DNA of 64,000 nucleotides from JBBRVW01 sp038246545 (GTDB lineage: Bacteria > Actinomycetota > Actinomycetes > JACCUZ01): contig JBBRVW010000001.1 in the NCBI GenBank assembly GCA_038246545.1, positions 124,001 to 188,000 of the forward strand, given 5' to 3'. Of this stretch, positions 9,072 through 19,465 are shown in pieces (position 1 is the first letter of the stretch; each line of letters begins with the position of its first letter). Under the pieces are notes generated by a model. It did no database searches. It saw only the letters and a list, made by a program, of their open reading frames with translations, and had not been told where the DNA came from. The position numbers were made by a program, and so were the translations under genes.

Positions 9072-9191
9072 GTGTCTCCTTCTGGTCTGGGCCGGAACTC
9101 CTGGTCCCGGTCCGTGGGCGCCACCGACCCTCCACGTGCCGGCGCCGCTTCTCCCCGGCGGTACCGGGGAAGCTGTGAGTTGCTCAGTCGG

Positions 9192-10187
9192 TCAGGCTCG
9201 ACCCGCCCGCGGGTCCAGCGCGTCGCGTATCGAGTCGCCCAGCAGGTTGAACGCCAGGACGACGATGAACAGCGCGGTGCCGGGGATGAACAGGAACGAG
9301 GGCACCGTGTAGAAGAACGAGACCGAGTCCGAGAGCATCGCGCCCCAGGACGGGGTCGGCGGCAGCAGGCCCACGCCGAGGAAGCTCAGCGTGGCCTCGG
9401 CCGCGATGTAGGTCGGGATGACGATCGAGGCGTAGACCAGGATCGGCGCCCAGAGGTTGGGCAGGATCTCCTTGAAGAGGATCCGCGGGGTGCCGGCGCC
9501 CATCGAGACCGCGGACTCGACGAACTCGCGCTCACGCAGGCTCAGCACCTGGCCGCGCACGATGCGGGCGAGGTAGGGCCAGCCGAAGACGCTGAGCACC
9601 AAGACGATGTAGCTCACGCGGGCCACGTTTCCCGGCATGTTGAACGTGGCCTCGAGGCGCTGCGTCAGCACCGGCGACATGGCCAGCAGGATGAGGAGGA
9701 GCGGGAAGGCGAGGATGAGGTCCATCAGCCGGCCCAGCGCGGTGTCGAGCCAGCCCTTCGAGTAGCCGGCGATGATCCCGACCACGACGCCGATCACCAT
9801 GGTGAGCACGGTCGAGGACAGCGCGATGAGCAGCGAGATGCGAGCGCCGTAGAGCAGCCGGGCGAAGATGTCGCGGCCGGTCAGCGGCTCGACCCCGAGC
9901 GGGTGCTGCCGGGAGATGCCGCCCCACTTGCCCAGCGGCAGGCCGCCGGCGTCCGAGACGGCCTTCTGGTTGAAGCTCAGCGGGTCGACACCGACCAGCT
10001 TGGTGACCAGCGGCGCGAACACCGCGACCAGGATGACCGCCACCACCACGAAGAGGCTCACCATCGCCACCTTGTCGCGTCGCAGCCGGCCCCAGGCGAT
10101 CTGGCTGAGCGAGCGCCCGGCGATCTCGGTGGACTCGACGCTGGGGCCGGTCGGGGTCTCGACCGCGTGGTCGGATGCGAGCGACAT
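9192..10187 (-). CDS. Peptide ABC importer permease, DppC/OppC type
   Basis: First gene of the leftward importer operon, about 331 residues from the ATG at 10187. The N-terminal cytoplasmic part leads to SQIAWGRLRRDKVAM and a first membrane helix, the OppC-specific N-terminal domain. Then come HPLGVEPLTGRDIFARLLYGARISL, the transport domain, and an EAA loop around VESAVSMGAGTPRILFKEILPN. The end, LGDSIRDALDPR, is diagnostic of DppC. The open frame extends 46 codons upstream, but that part is Arg-rich and unlike the family; an AGGAGAGG element lies about 15 bases before the chosen ATG. The operon promoter should be within 10188-10410. Confidence 0.9.
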   Translation of the reverse strand: MSLASDHAVETPTGPSVESTEIAGRSLSQIAWGRLRRDKVAMVSLFVVVAVILVAVFAPLVTKLVGVDPLSFNQKAVSDAGGLPLGKWGGISRQHPLGVEPLTGRDIFARLLYGARISLLIALSSTVLTMVIGVVVGIIAGYSKGWLDTALGRLMDLILAFPLLLILLAMSPVLTQRLEATFNMPGNVARVSYIVLVLSVFGWPYLARIVRGQVLSLREREFVESAVSMGAGTPRILFKEILPNLWAPILVYASIVIPTYIAAEATLSFLGVGLLPPTPSWGAMLSDSVSFFYTVPSFLFIPGTALFIVVLAFNLLGDSIRDALDPRAGRA

Positions 10188-10410
10188 AGAACTGGCGCTA
10201 CCTCTCCTCGATCGACATTCGATCCCCCGGTGACGCGGTCCGGTCCGGGCACCCAGGACACAGTGCGCTGTCGCGCGGCGGGTGGCCGTCCGGAGCAGGA
10301 CTCTAGGACATGTCCACCCGAACACCTATGGACGGAAGCCTCTGTTGCACAATCGTGACCGCCCTGAGACAAGCCGTCATACCTGGGGCATCGGGCCTGG
10401 TCACGGGGCT

Positions 10411-10436
10411 CGGCGGCCCCGGTCGGGGGGCCGCCG
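10411..10436 (-). terminator. Terminator hairpin of typA
   Basis: CGGCGGCCCC (10411-10420) pairs exactly with GGGGCCGCCG (10427-10436) around a 6-base loop. It begins immediately after the typA stop and separates it from the peptide importer operon on the same strand. Confidence 0.6.
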
Positions 10437-10441
10437 CCGCC

Positions 10442-12313
<1,872 letters not shown>

Positions 12314-12635
12314 GCGAGAACGCTCGATCCGTACGGGGAAGGGGACGCGTCAGTCTACGGGCGCCGGGCCGATCGCCCGTCCGTGAACGGAAGGCGCATC
12401 GGCGTCGGCTGCGAAGTGGACCGGCTGAGCCCGGTGATCCGCACCACCGAGCCGGTCCACTGCGGTCGGCCGCCCGGACGGCGCGACAGGTGTGGCCGAC
12501 CTCACGCCCTCCCCCGTGTCCACCCCTCGGGACCGGATGACAGACTGACCGGCGGCAGCCACCGGCGCACGGCTCGCCGCGGCCCTCCGCGACGGGCTCG
12601 ATCCTCCGACCGACCTCGAGTCACCAGGGACGGCG
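12314..12635. other. Leader region between typA and sdh operon, with a 12-bp stem at 12415-12461
   Basis: No gene is apparent in these 322 bases, which separate divergent typA and the sdh operon and must contain both promoters. The notable structure is an inverted repeat: AGTGGACCGGCT (12415-12426) and its exact complement AGCCGGTCCACT (12450-12461), separated by 23 bases. It lies about 175 bases before the first sdh gene and could be a leader hairpin or operator. The ribosome-binding site of the sdh anchor gene (AGGGA) is at the right end. Confidence 0.5.
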
Positions 12636-13439
12636 ATGAGCAGCACTCTGACCGGCGACGGACGACGGGCGAAGATCTCCGCCCGCACGCTGCGGACGGA
12701 CCGGTGGTGGCTGTTCCCGCTGGGTAACGCCGTCGCCCTCGGAATCTTCCTGCTCTACGCGACCGTCCGGCTGTTCTGGGACAAGTCCTACTTCGTCGAG
12801 GACTTCCACTACGTCGCGCCGTTCTACTCCCCGTGCCTGTCGACGGACTGCGTCGACGGCACGTCGCCGTTCGGGCAGCCGATCGGCAGCCTGCCGGCGT
12901 GGATGTCGCCCGCAATGATCATCCTGGCGCTGCCGGGCGGCTTCCGGGCCACCTGTTACTACTACCGGAAGTCCTACTACCGGTCGTTCTGGTTCTCCCC
13001 GCCGGCGTGCGCCGTGGCCGAGCCGCACAAGACCTACTCCGGCGAGACCAAGTTCCCGCTGATCTTCCAGAACGCGCACCGCTGGTTCTTCTACGCCGCA
13101 GTCGTCGTCGGCCTGATCCTCACCTACGACGCCGTGCTCGCGTTCCACGGCGACGGTGGTGGTGTGGGCATCGGGCTGGGGACCCTGATTCTCGTGGTCA
13201 ACGCCGCCCTGATCTGGGCCTACACGCTCGGCTGCCACTCCTGCCGCAGCATCACCGGTGGGCGCCTCAACCACTTCTCGCGGCACCCGGTGCGCTACTG
13301 GGTCTGGACCCAGGTCTCCAAGCTCAACGCCCGCCACGGGCAGTTCGCGTTCATCTCGATGTACAGCATCGTGATCGCGGACCTCTACGTGTGGCTGGTC
13401 GCCAGCGGCACCATCAGCGACCTACGCATCATCAACTGA
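12636..13439 (+). CDS. sdhC: Succinate dehydrogenase membrane anchor, mycobacterial Sdh1 type
   Basis: Membrane subunit of 267 residues that should anchor the succinate dehydrogenase and pass electrons to the quinone pool. It has about five hydrophobic segments and conserved-looking metal-ligand residues: Cys67, Cys72, Cys107, Cys125, His131 and the GCHSC group (Cys200, His201, Cys203). Size and gene order match the mycobacterial Sdh1 anchor (Rv0249c type). As I recall, that enzyme has a Rieske-like iron-sulfur cluster inside the membrane instead of the usual haem pair; which residues would bind it here is inference. AGGGA precedes the ATG by 6-7 bases. The flavoprotein gene follows after 73 bases. 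Confidence 0.82.
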   Translation: MSSTLTGDGRRAKISARTLRTDRWWLFPLGNAVALGIFLLYATVRLFWDKSYFVEDFHYVAPFYSPCLSTDCVDGTSPFGQPIGSLPAWMSPAMIILALPGGFRATCYYYRKSYYRSFWFSPPACAVAEPHKTYSGETKFPLIFQNAHRWFFYAAVVVGLILTYDAVLAFHGDGGGVGIGLGTLILVVNAALIWAYTLGCHSCRSITGGRLNHFSRHPVRYWVWTQVSKLNARHGQFAFISMYSIVIADLYVWLVASGTISDLRIIN

Positions 13440-13512
13440 CGCATGCGCACGGGCGAGCACGTCGGCCGACCGACCCACTGCACTCCCTCAAGGGGCGAAG
13501 GATGAACGACCG

Positions 13513-15420
13513 ATGAGCCAGATAGAGCGCCACAGCTACGACGTCGTCGTGATCGGCGCCGGCGGGGCCGGCCTCCGCGCGGCCATCGAGGCACGGATGC
13601 AGGGCAAGCGCACCGCCATCGTCTGCAAGTCGCTGTTCGGCAAGGCGCACACCGTGATGGCAGAGGGCGGCGCCGCCGCGGCGATGGGCAACGTCAACAG
13701 CAAGGACAGCTGGCAGGTCCACTTCCGCGACACGATGCGCGGCGGCAAGTTCCTCAACCACTGGCGGATGGCCGAGCTGCACGCCAAGGAGGCACCGGAC
13801 CGCGTCTGGGAGCTCGAGAGCTACGGTGCGCTGTTCGACCGCACCAAGGACGGCAAGATCAGCCAGCGCAACTTCGGCGGGCACGAGTACCCCCGGCTGG
13901 CGCACGTCGGCGACCGCACCGGCCTGGAGATGATCCGCACCCTGCAGCAGAAGATCGTGTCGTTGCAGCAGGACGACGCCCGGCGCGAGGGCGACGCCGA
14001 GGCCATGATCAAGGTCTTCGCCGAGGTGACCATCACCGCCTTGCTCAGGGACAGCACAGCCGGCGACTCAGGAAGGATGTGTGGCGCTGCGGGCTACACG
14101 CGCGAGGACGGCACCTTCGTCGTCTTCGAGGCACCCGCCGTCGTGCTCGCCACCGGCGGCATCGGCAAGTCCTTCAAGGTGACCTCCAACTCGTGGGAGT
14201 ACACCGGTGACGGCCACGCGCTCGCGATGAAGGCCGGCGCGACGCTGGTCAACATGGAGTTCATCCAGTTCCACCCCACGGGCATGGTCTGGCCGCCCTC
14301 GGTCAAGGGCATCCTGGTCACCGAGTCGGTGCGCGGCGACGGCGGCGTCCTGAAGAACTCCGAGGGCAAGCGCTTCATGTTCGACTACGTCCCCGCGGTC
14401 TTCCGCAAGCAGTACGCGGAGACCGAGGAGGAGGCCGACCGCTGGTACTCCGACGCCGACAACAACCGGCGTCCCCCGGAGCTGCTCCCCCGCGACGAGG
14501 TCGCCCGGGCCATCAACTCCGAGGTGAAGGCCGGCCGTGGCTCCCCCGCCGGCGGCGTCTTCCTCGACATCGCCTCGCGCCTCCCGGCGGCCGAGATCCG
14601 CAAGCGGCTGCCGTCGATGTACCACCAGTTCAAGGAGCTGGCGGACGTCGACATCACGGCCGAACCGATGGAGGTCGGACCGACCTGTCACTACGTCATG
14701 GGTGGCGTCGAGGTCGACCCCGACACCGCAGCCGCCAAGGTGCCCGGCCTGTTCGCGGCCGGCGAGGTCGCCGGCGGCATGCACGGCTCCAACCGGCTCG
14801 GTGGCAACTCGCTGTCCGACCTGCTGGTCTTCGGCCGCCGCGCCGGTCTCGGCGCGGCCGAGTACGTCGACGCGCTGGGCCGCTCGCGCCCCGTGATCAC
14901 CGATCACGACGTCGAGATCGCGCAGAAGGACGCCGAGGCGCCCTTCACCGGCTCCGGCGGCGAGAACCCCTACGCGATCCACGCCGACCTGCAGCAGATG
15001 ATGAACGACCTGGTCGGCATCATCCGGACCGAGGCCGAGGTCACGCAGGCCCTCGCGGAGCTGGAGAAGCTCAAGGCCCGGACCAAGAAGATGACGGTCC
15101 AGGGTGACAAGGTCTTCAACCCGGGCTGGCACCTGGCGCTGGACCTGCCCAACATGCTGATCGTCTCGGAGTGCGTGGCGCGGGCAGCACTCATCCGCGA
15201 GGAGTCGCGCGGCGGTCACACCCGCGAGGACCACCCGGCGATGTCGTCCGAGTGGCGCAAGGTGAATCTCATCTGCAGGCCCTCGGGCGAGGGCGTCGAG
15301 GTGACCCGGCAGCCGCTCCCGGTGATGCCGCCCGAGCTGCTCTCGCTGTTCGACCGCGACGAGCTGACCAAGTACATGACCGACGACGAGCTGACGATCC
15401 TGCCGGAGGAGAGCGCCTGA
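13513..15420 (+). CDS. sdhA: Succinate dehydrogenase flavoprotein subunit
   Basis: FAD subunit (635 residues) that oxidises succinate to fumarate at the cytoplasmic face of the membrane. The dinucleotide fold is VVIGAGGAGLRAAIEA near the N-terminus. KAHTVMAEGGAAA holds the histidine that usually carries covalent FAD. FHPTG, RGDGG, HYVMGG and the SNRLGGNSLSD region form the substrate and FAD sites. The C-terminal domain lies beyond about residue 470. An AAGG element precedes the start. Its TGA overlaps the ATG of the iron-sulfur subunit by one base, indicating translational coupling. Family features and neighbours favour succinate dehydrogenase over fumarate reductase. Confidence 0.93.
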   Translation: MSQIERHSYDVVVIGAGGAGLRAAIEARMQGKRTAIVCKSLFGKAHTVMAEGGAAAAMGNVNSKDSWQVHFRDTMRGGKFLNHWRMAELHAKEAPDRVWELESYGALFDRTKDGKISQRNFGGHEYPRLAHVGDRTGLEMIRTLQQKIVSLQQDDARREGDAEAMIKVFAEVTITALLRDSTAGDSGRMCGAAGYTREDGTFVVFEAPAVVLATGGIGKSFKVTSNSWEYTGDGHALAMKAGATLVNMEFIQFHPTGMVWPPSVKGILVTESVRGDGGVLKNSEGKRFMFDYVPAVFRKQYAETEEEADRWYSDADNNRRPPELLPRDEVARAINSEVKAGRGSPAGGVFLDIASRLPAAEIRKRLPSMYHQFKELADVDITAEPMEVGPTCHYVMGGVEVDPDTAAAKVPGLFAAGEVAGGMHGSNRLGGNSLSDLLVFGRRAGLGAAEYVDALGRSRPVITDHDVEIAQKDAEAPFTGSGGENPYAIHADLQQMMNDLVGIIRTEAEVTQALAELEKLKARTKKMTVQGDKVFNPGWHLALDLPNMLIVSECVARAALIREESRGGHTREDHPAMSSEWRKVNLICRPSGEGVEVTRQPLPVMPPELLSLFDRDELTKYMTDDELTILPEESA

Positions 15421-16769
15421 TGGGGTACAACGCGCGGTTCCGCGTGTGGCGGGGCGACGCCACCGACGGCGACCTCGAGGACTTCACGGTCGAGGTGAAG
15501 GAGGGCGAGGTCGTCCTCGACATCATCCACCGGCTGCAGGCCACCCAGACGCCGGACCTCGCCGTCCGATGGAACTGCAAGGCCGGCAAGTGCGGCTCGT
15601 GCAGCGCCGAGGTCAACGGCCGTCCGCGCCTCATGTGCATGACGCGGATGAGCACGTTCACCGAGGACGAGGTCATCACCGTCACGCCGCTGCGGGCCTT
15701 CCCCGTGGTGAAGGACCTCGTCACCGACGTCTCCTTCAACTACCAGAAGGCCCGTGAGGTCCCCGCGTTCGCACCGCCCGCCGACCTCGCCCCAGGCGAG
15801 TACCGCATGCAGCAGGTCGACGTCGAGCGGAGCCAGGAGTTCCGCAAGTGCATCGAGTGCTTCCTCTGCCAGGACACCTGCCACGTGGTCCGCGACCACG
15901 AGGAGAACAAGGAGTCCTTCGCCGGCCCCCGGTTCTTCATCCGGCTGGCGGAGCTCGACATGCACCCGCTGGACGGCAAGGACCGCAAGCGCGAGGCCCA
16001 GGAGACGCACGGCCTCGGCATGTGCAACATCACCAAGTGCTGCACCGAGGTCTGCCCCGAACACATCAAGATCACCGACAACGCGATCATCCCCATGAAG
16101 GAGCGCGTCGTCGACACCAAGTACGACCCGCTGATCTGGCTCGGCTCCAAGATCCCCCGCCGGACGACGATGGCGGCGAGCCGAAGCCTGTCCACCGGCG
16201 ACACCGACGCCGCCGAGTCGCAGGCCCGTGACCGGCTGCGTGACAAGCCGTCCGACGTGGCCGCGCTCAAGACCCTCGCCAGGTCGCTCTCGGCGCAGGG
16301 CCGGTTCGACGAGGCCGCCGAGGTGACCGGCACCTGGACCCAGCACGTCGGCCGGAGCCGTACCGCACGCCTGGACGCGCTGTCGGCCCACGTGTGGGCC
16401 CTCCTGTGCGCCGTCGAGTCCAACCAGCTGCCGCTCGACCAGGTCGAGGACGAGATCTCGGTGACGCTGCAGGAGGCGCAGCGGGCCGCGAGCACGGGCA
16501 CCGTGCTCGCCGGCACGCACGCCCTGCACCAGCTCGTGCACGGCCGCCTCGCCGAGGCCGCCGGGCACGCCCGGGAGGCCATCGCCTGGGACCGCGACCA
16601 GTACACCCGGGCCGACGACCTCGTGACGCTGGCCGAGGCCCTGGCCGGCCTCGGCGAGGACGGGGAGTCGGCCTCGGCGATGCGCGAGGCGGAGCAGCTC
16701 TGGTCCGGCAACCCGCGGCTGGCAGGTGTGCGGGCCAACCTGGAGGACATGAACGTCACGACCTCGTGA
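15420..16769 (+). CDS. sdhB: Succinate dehydrogenase iron-sulfur subunit fused to a C-terminal helical-repeat domain
   Basis: Residues 1 to about 248 are a complete SdhB. The 2Fe-2S ligands are Cys53, Cys58, Cys61 and Cys73; the second cluster region is CIECFLCQDTC (Cys144, 147, 150, 154); the third is CNITKCCTEVC (Cys202, 207/208, 212). The Sdh1-type subunit normally stops just after the DPLIWLGSKIPRR stretch. Here the frame continues without a stop for another 200 residues of TPR-like helices (KPSDVAALKTLARSLSAQGR and later repeats), giving 449 residues in all. An internal ATG at residue 251 could mark a separate protein in the same frame. The tail may be a docking surface; no catalytic motif is visible in it. 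Confidence 0.88.
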   Translation: MGYNARFRVWRGDATDGDLEDFTVEVKEGEVVLDIIHRLQATQTPDLAVRWNCKAGKCGSCSAEVNGRPRLMCMTRMSTFTEDEVITVTPLRAFPVVKDLVTDVSFNYQKAREVPAFAPPADLAPGEYRMQQVDVERSQEFRKCIECFLCQDTCHVVRDHEENKESFAGPRFFIRLAELDMHPLDGKDRKREAQETHGLGMCNITKCCTEVCPEHIKITDNAIIPMKERVVDTKYDPLIWLGSKIPRRTTMAASRSLSTGDTDAAESQARDRLRDKPSDVAALKTLARSLSAQGRFDEAAEVTGTWTQHVGRSRTARLDALSAHVWALLCAVESNQLPLDQVEDEISVTLQEAQRAASTGTVLAGTHALHQLVHGRLAEAAGHAREAIAWDRDQYTRADDLVTLAEALAGLGEDGESASAMREAEQLWSGNPRLAGVRANLEDMNVTTS

Positions 16770-16799
16770 CGCCACCAGGAGCAGGAAGGCCCGCACCCC

Positions 16800-17111
16800 A
16801 TGGTTGACCTCCTCGACCACGACCAGATCGAGACGGCGCTCGAGGCGCTGCCCGGCTGGGCCTACGACGGCGACGCACTCACCCGGCGGGTGGACGTCCC
16901 GGGCGCCAGCCAGGAGGCGATGATGCGGTCGCTCGCCGAGGCCGGCGACGCGATGGGCCACCACCCGGACGTCTCCCGCGAGCCCGACGCCCTGGTGCTG
17001 CGGCTCTGGACCCACAGCGAGGACGGCGTCACCGCGAAGGACGTCGAGCTGGCCGCCCGCGTCGACCAGTTACTCTCCGGCTCGGGCACCGACTCCGGCG
17101 GGACCAGCTGA
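16800..17111 (+). CDS. 4a-hydroxytetrahydrobiopterin dehydratase (pterin carbinolamine dehydratase family)
   Basis: Small protein of 103 residues with the family pattern: LPGWAYDGDALTRRV at the start, GHHPDVS (the His-His-Pro core of the active site), then the RLWTHSEDGVTAKDVELA end. The reaction is dehydration of 4a-hydroxytetrahydropterin during recycling of the cofactor of aromatic amino acid hydroxylases. No such hydroxylase is seen nearby, and many bacterial members have unclear roles. It lies 30 bases after the SdhB fusion gene on the same strand, so it may be co-transcribed with the sdh operon. Confidence 0.85.
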   Translation: MVDLLDHDQIETALEALPGWAYDGDALTRRVDVPGASQEAMMRSLAEAGDAMGHHPDVSREPDALVLRLWTHSEDGVTAKDVELAARVDQLLSGSGTDSGGTS

Positions 17112-17244
17112 CCGACGTAGCGACCGGCGACGGCCGACCGGGCCGGTGCGGGCCGGTCAAGTCCCCGGCGGGACCGGCCGATGCTCTCCGAGACGGGCTT
17201 CCTGCGACGACGGTGTGACCCGGGATCTCGTCCAAGGAGGGCAG

Positions 17245-18867
17245 GTGGGACCGGTCAGCGCGCACGCCGAGGACTACCACGCTGCCTACGCGCTGTTCGA
17301 GGGCGTGCAGAGCGAGCGTCGGGCAGAGGCGTACGCCGCCCTCCCGGCCGCCACCGCCGAGGCCCGCCGCCACGGCTGGACCGACGTCGGCATCGTCCTC
17401 GACGGCGCCCGGCTGGTGCACGACCTCGCCGCCCCCGGCCGGTCCGTGCACCCGGACGACGTCACGCCCTTGTGCCGCCGGGCGGAGAACGCCGGCCTGA
17501 CCGCCCTGCACGCAGTCAACCTCGGGCTGCGCGCCCTCGCCTCGGGCACGGTGTCGGACAGCATGAGCCTGATGGCCGACGCCAGCCTGGCGGTCGCCCT
17601 GCTCGACGACGAGTCGCAGCCGCCGCTGGACCGCTGCACCGGCTACGTCATCGCGGGAGCCGCCTTCAACACGCTGCGGCTGTGGGAGCTCGTCGACGAG
17701 CTCTACGGCCGGGCCCACGCGCTGGAGGCTCGCTGCGAGGTGCCGGCGATGGCCAACGCCGTCGCCATCAACCGGGTCCTGACCCGCGTCGAGTGGGCGG
17801 TCGCCCTGCTCGAGAGCGGCGATGCCGCGCAGTGCCATGACCGGCTCGCGCAGGCCGCGGCCGCCGTCCCCGGCGCGCTGGCGCTGGACCTCCCGCCCCT
17901 CTGGCGACGCGACGTCGAGGCTCTGGGCGTCGTCGCGTCGCTGCTCGCCGGCGGCGCGCCCGGCCCCCTGCTGCCCGACATCGAGACCCGCCGCGCCTCC
18001 CTCGTCGAGGACGGCGACGTCGAGGCGCTGCCCCTGCTGGACGCCGCCGTGGCGTGGTCGCTGTGGCAGACCGGTGACGACCTCGCCGCCGTCGCGGCCT
18101 GCCAGCGGCTCACCACCGCGGCGTCGGCCTCGTCGGCATCTGCCAGCTTCCTCACCTGGGTCCGCGCCCAGGTGCTGGCCGGCCGGGAGCCCACGGAGGC
18201 GGTCCACGCCCAGGCCGACCACGCGAGACTGCTGGGCCGGCTGCGCTGGGAGTCGCGGGAGGCGGTGCTGGTCTCGGCCCGCGCCCAGATCAGCGCCGAG
18301 CGCCGCGGCAGCGAGCACGAGCGGCTGGTGCGCGCCGCCAACACCGACCCGTTAACGGGGCTGCACAACCGTCGGGCCTTCGACGCGTGGCTGGGGCAGG
18401 CGCCGTCGTCGGCACCACGGATCACCGCGCTGGTCCTCGTCGATCTCGACGGCTTCAAGCAGGTGAACGACGGCCACGGCCACAGCAGCGGCGACGAGGT
18501 GCTGCGTCGGATCGGTCGCCTGCTGCAGGCCGCCGTACGCCCCGAGGACCTCGCGGTGCGGCACGGCGGTGACGAGTTCGCGGTGCTGCTCAGCGGGGTC
18601 GACCTGACGCCGACGACCGCGCAGGAACGGGCCCGAGACCTGCTCCGCAGCATCCAGGACCAGGGCTGGGACGACGTCTCGCCGGGTCTGGTCGTGAGCG
18701 CGAGCATCGGGATGGCGCTCTCCGCGCCCGAGACCAGCTGGGACCCGGCCGAGCTCTACCGGGCCGCGGACGCTGCCCTGTACCGGGCCAAGCGCGGCGA
18801 GGGCGGCCTCGTCGTCGCCGACCTCGGTGCGGGCGGCGTGCCGGCGCCCCGCCCCGCCTGGGCGTGA
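17245..18867 (+). CDS. Soluble diguanylate cyclase with helical-repeat N-terminal region
   Basis: Predicted to make cyclic di-GMP in the cytoplasm. Residues 1 to about 350 are Ala-rich helices resembling TPR units with no membrane segment. The GGDEF domain starts at TDPLTGLHNRR, has VDLDGFKQVND and an intact active-site loop GGDEF at 441-445. The inhibitory I-site RxxD is present as RPED (432-435), five residues before the loop, so feedback inhibition is expected. I chose the GTG at 17245 because AAGGAGG lies 4 bases upstream; the open frame extends 33 codons further without support. No phosphodiesterase domain is present. It follows the pterin dehydratase after 133 bases. Confidence 0.88.
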   Translation: MGPVSAHAEDYHAAYALFEGVQSERRAEAYAALPAATAEARRHGWTDVGIVLDGARLVHDLAAPGRSVHPDDVTPLCRRAENAGLTALHAVNLGLRALASGTVSDSMSLMADASLAVALLDDESQPPLDRCTGYVIAGAAFNTLRLWELVDELYGRAHALEARCEVPAMANAVAINRVLTRVEWAVALLESGDAAQCHDRLAQAAAAVPGALALDLPPLWRRDVEALGVVASLLAGGAPGPLLPDIETRRASLVEDGDVEALPLLDAAVAWSLWQTGDDLAAVAACQRLTTAASASSASASFLTWVRAQVLAGREPTEAVHAQADHARLLGRLRWESREAVLVSARAQISAERRGSEHERLVRAANTDPLTGLHNRRAFDAWLGQAPSSAPRITALVLVDLDGFKQVNDGHGHSSGDEVLRRIGRLLQAAVRPEDLAVRHGGDEFAVLLSGVDLTPTTAQERARDLLRSIQDQGWDDVSPGLVVSASIGMALSAPETSWDPAELYRAADAALYRAKRGEGGLVVADLGAGGVPAPRPAWA

Positions 18868-19063
18868 CCCGTCGCGGCGGCCGGGACGGCGTGAGGATTC
18901 GGAGAGCCGGTGGCCCGGCCTCACGGAGCAGGCTGCCGTCGCGTGGTACCACGAGTGCAGCGGAGCCGATCGACCAGCGGAGCCGGGCCCCGGCGGCGCA
19001 TGCACCCGCGGCGCCGGGTCAGCCCGCACTCCGCGCGACCGAGGACCCGGCACAATCGACCGA

Positions 19064-19165
19064 TGCGCACGTTCGGGGAGCTGGTGTCCGAGGCCGAGTC
19101 GGCGGACGTCACCGGCTGGGGCCTCGGGTGGCTCGACGGTCGCCTCAGCCAGGGTCCGGGTGGGC
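19064..19165 (+). pseudogene. Truncated SAM methyltransferase, N-terminal fragment
   Basis: From the ATG at 19064 the frame reads MRTFGELVSEAESADVTGW and then GLGWLDGRLSQ. This strongly resembles the first 30 residues of a common actinobacterial class I methyltransferase, which continue with a Trp-Gly-Tyr segment and the SAM-binding motif. Here similarity stops after about 31 residues and the frame runs into unrelated sequence that belongs, on the opposite strand, to a decayed phosphatase. The fragment lacks all catalytic parts. The family assignment is from memory of this N-terminus. Confidence 0.55.
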
Positions 19166-19189
19166 GAGCGACCCCGGCCTCCGTGCCCT

Positions 19190-19465
19190 CGTCCGGCAAC
19201 GGGCCAGCCGGCTCTCCCTGCTCCTGGCGCCAGGCGTTCAAGGCAGCGGCGGTGGCGGGCACCCGCGCTGAGGACGGAGCCGGCCAGCACACGTCGGAGA
19301 CGTAGCGCGCGCAGAGCGCGACCCCGCGAGAACCCGATGGCAAGCACCACGAGCACCGCGGCCGTGACCGAGGGGTGCCGCCCGACACCGCGGAGCACGG
19401 GCCGGAAGACCAGCAGCAGCGCGGCGTAGGCCGTGATCGCCGCCTGGGCCGCCGCCGCGGGTGTG
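19190..19465 (-). pseudogene. Decayed PAP2-family phosphatase, C-terminal part with frameshifts
   Basis: Read leftward from 19465, one frame gives AQAAITAYAALLLVFRPVL and then a hydrophobic stretch ending LAIGFSR. A second frame gives VALCARYVSD, the first frame resumes with VLAGSVLSAG, and the second frame again gives ATAAALNAWRQE. Joined together these match the last third of a PAP2 phosphatase (GFSR then a YVSDV motif then a final helix), so at least three frameshifts separate the pieces. The catalytic SGHA motif is missing. The gene is dead. It now abuts the methyltransferase stump on the other strand. Confidence 0.65.

Noticed and set aside
18942..18953. Perfect palindrome CGTGGTACCACG after the diguanylate cyclase gene
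   Set aside because: Twelve bases without spacing or promoter context is close to chance expectation and it is not placed next to a gene start.
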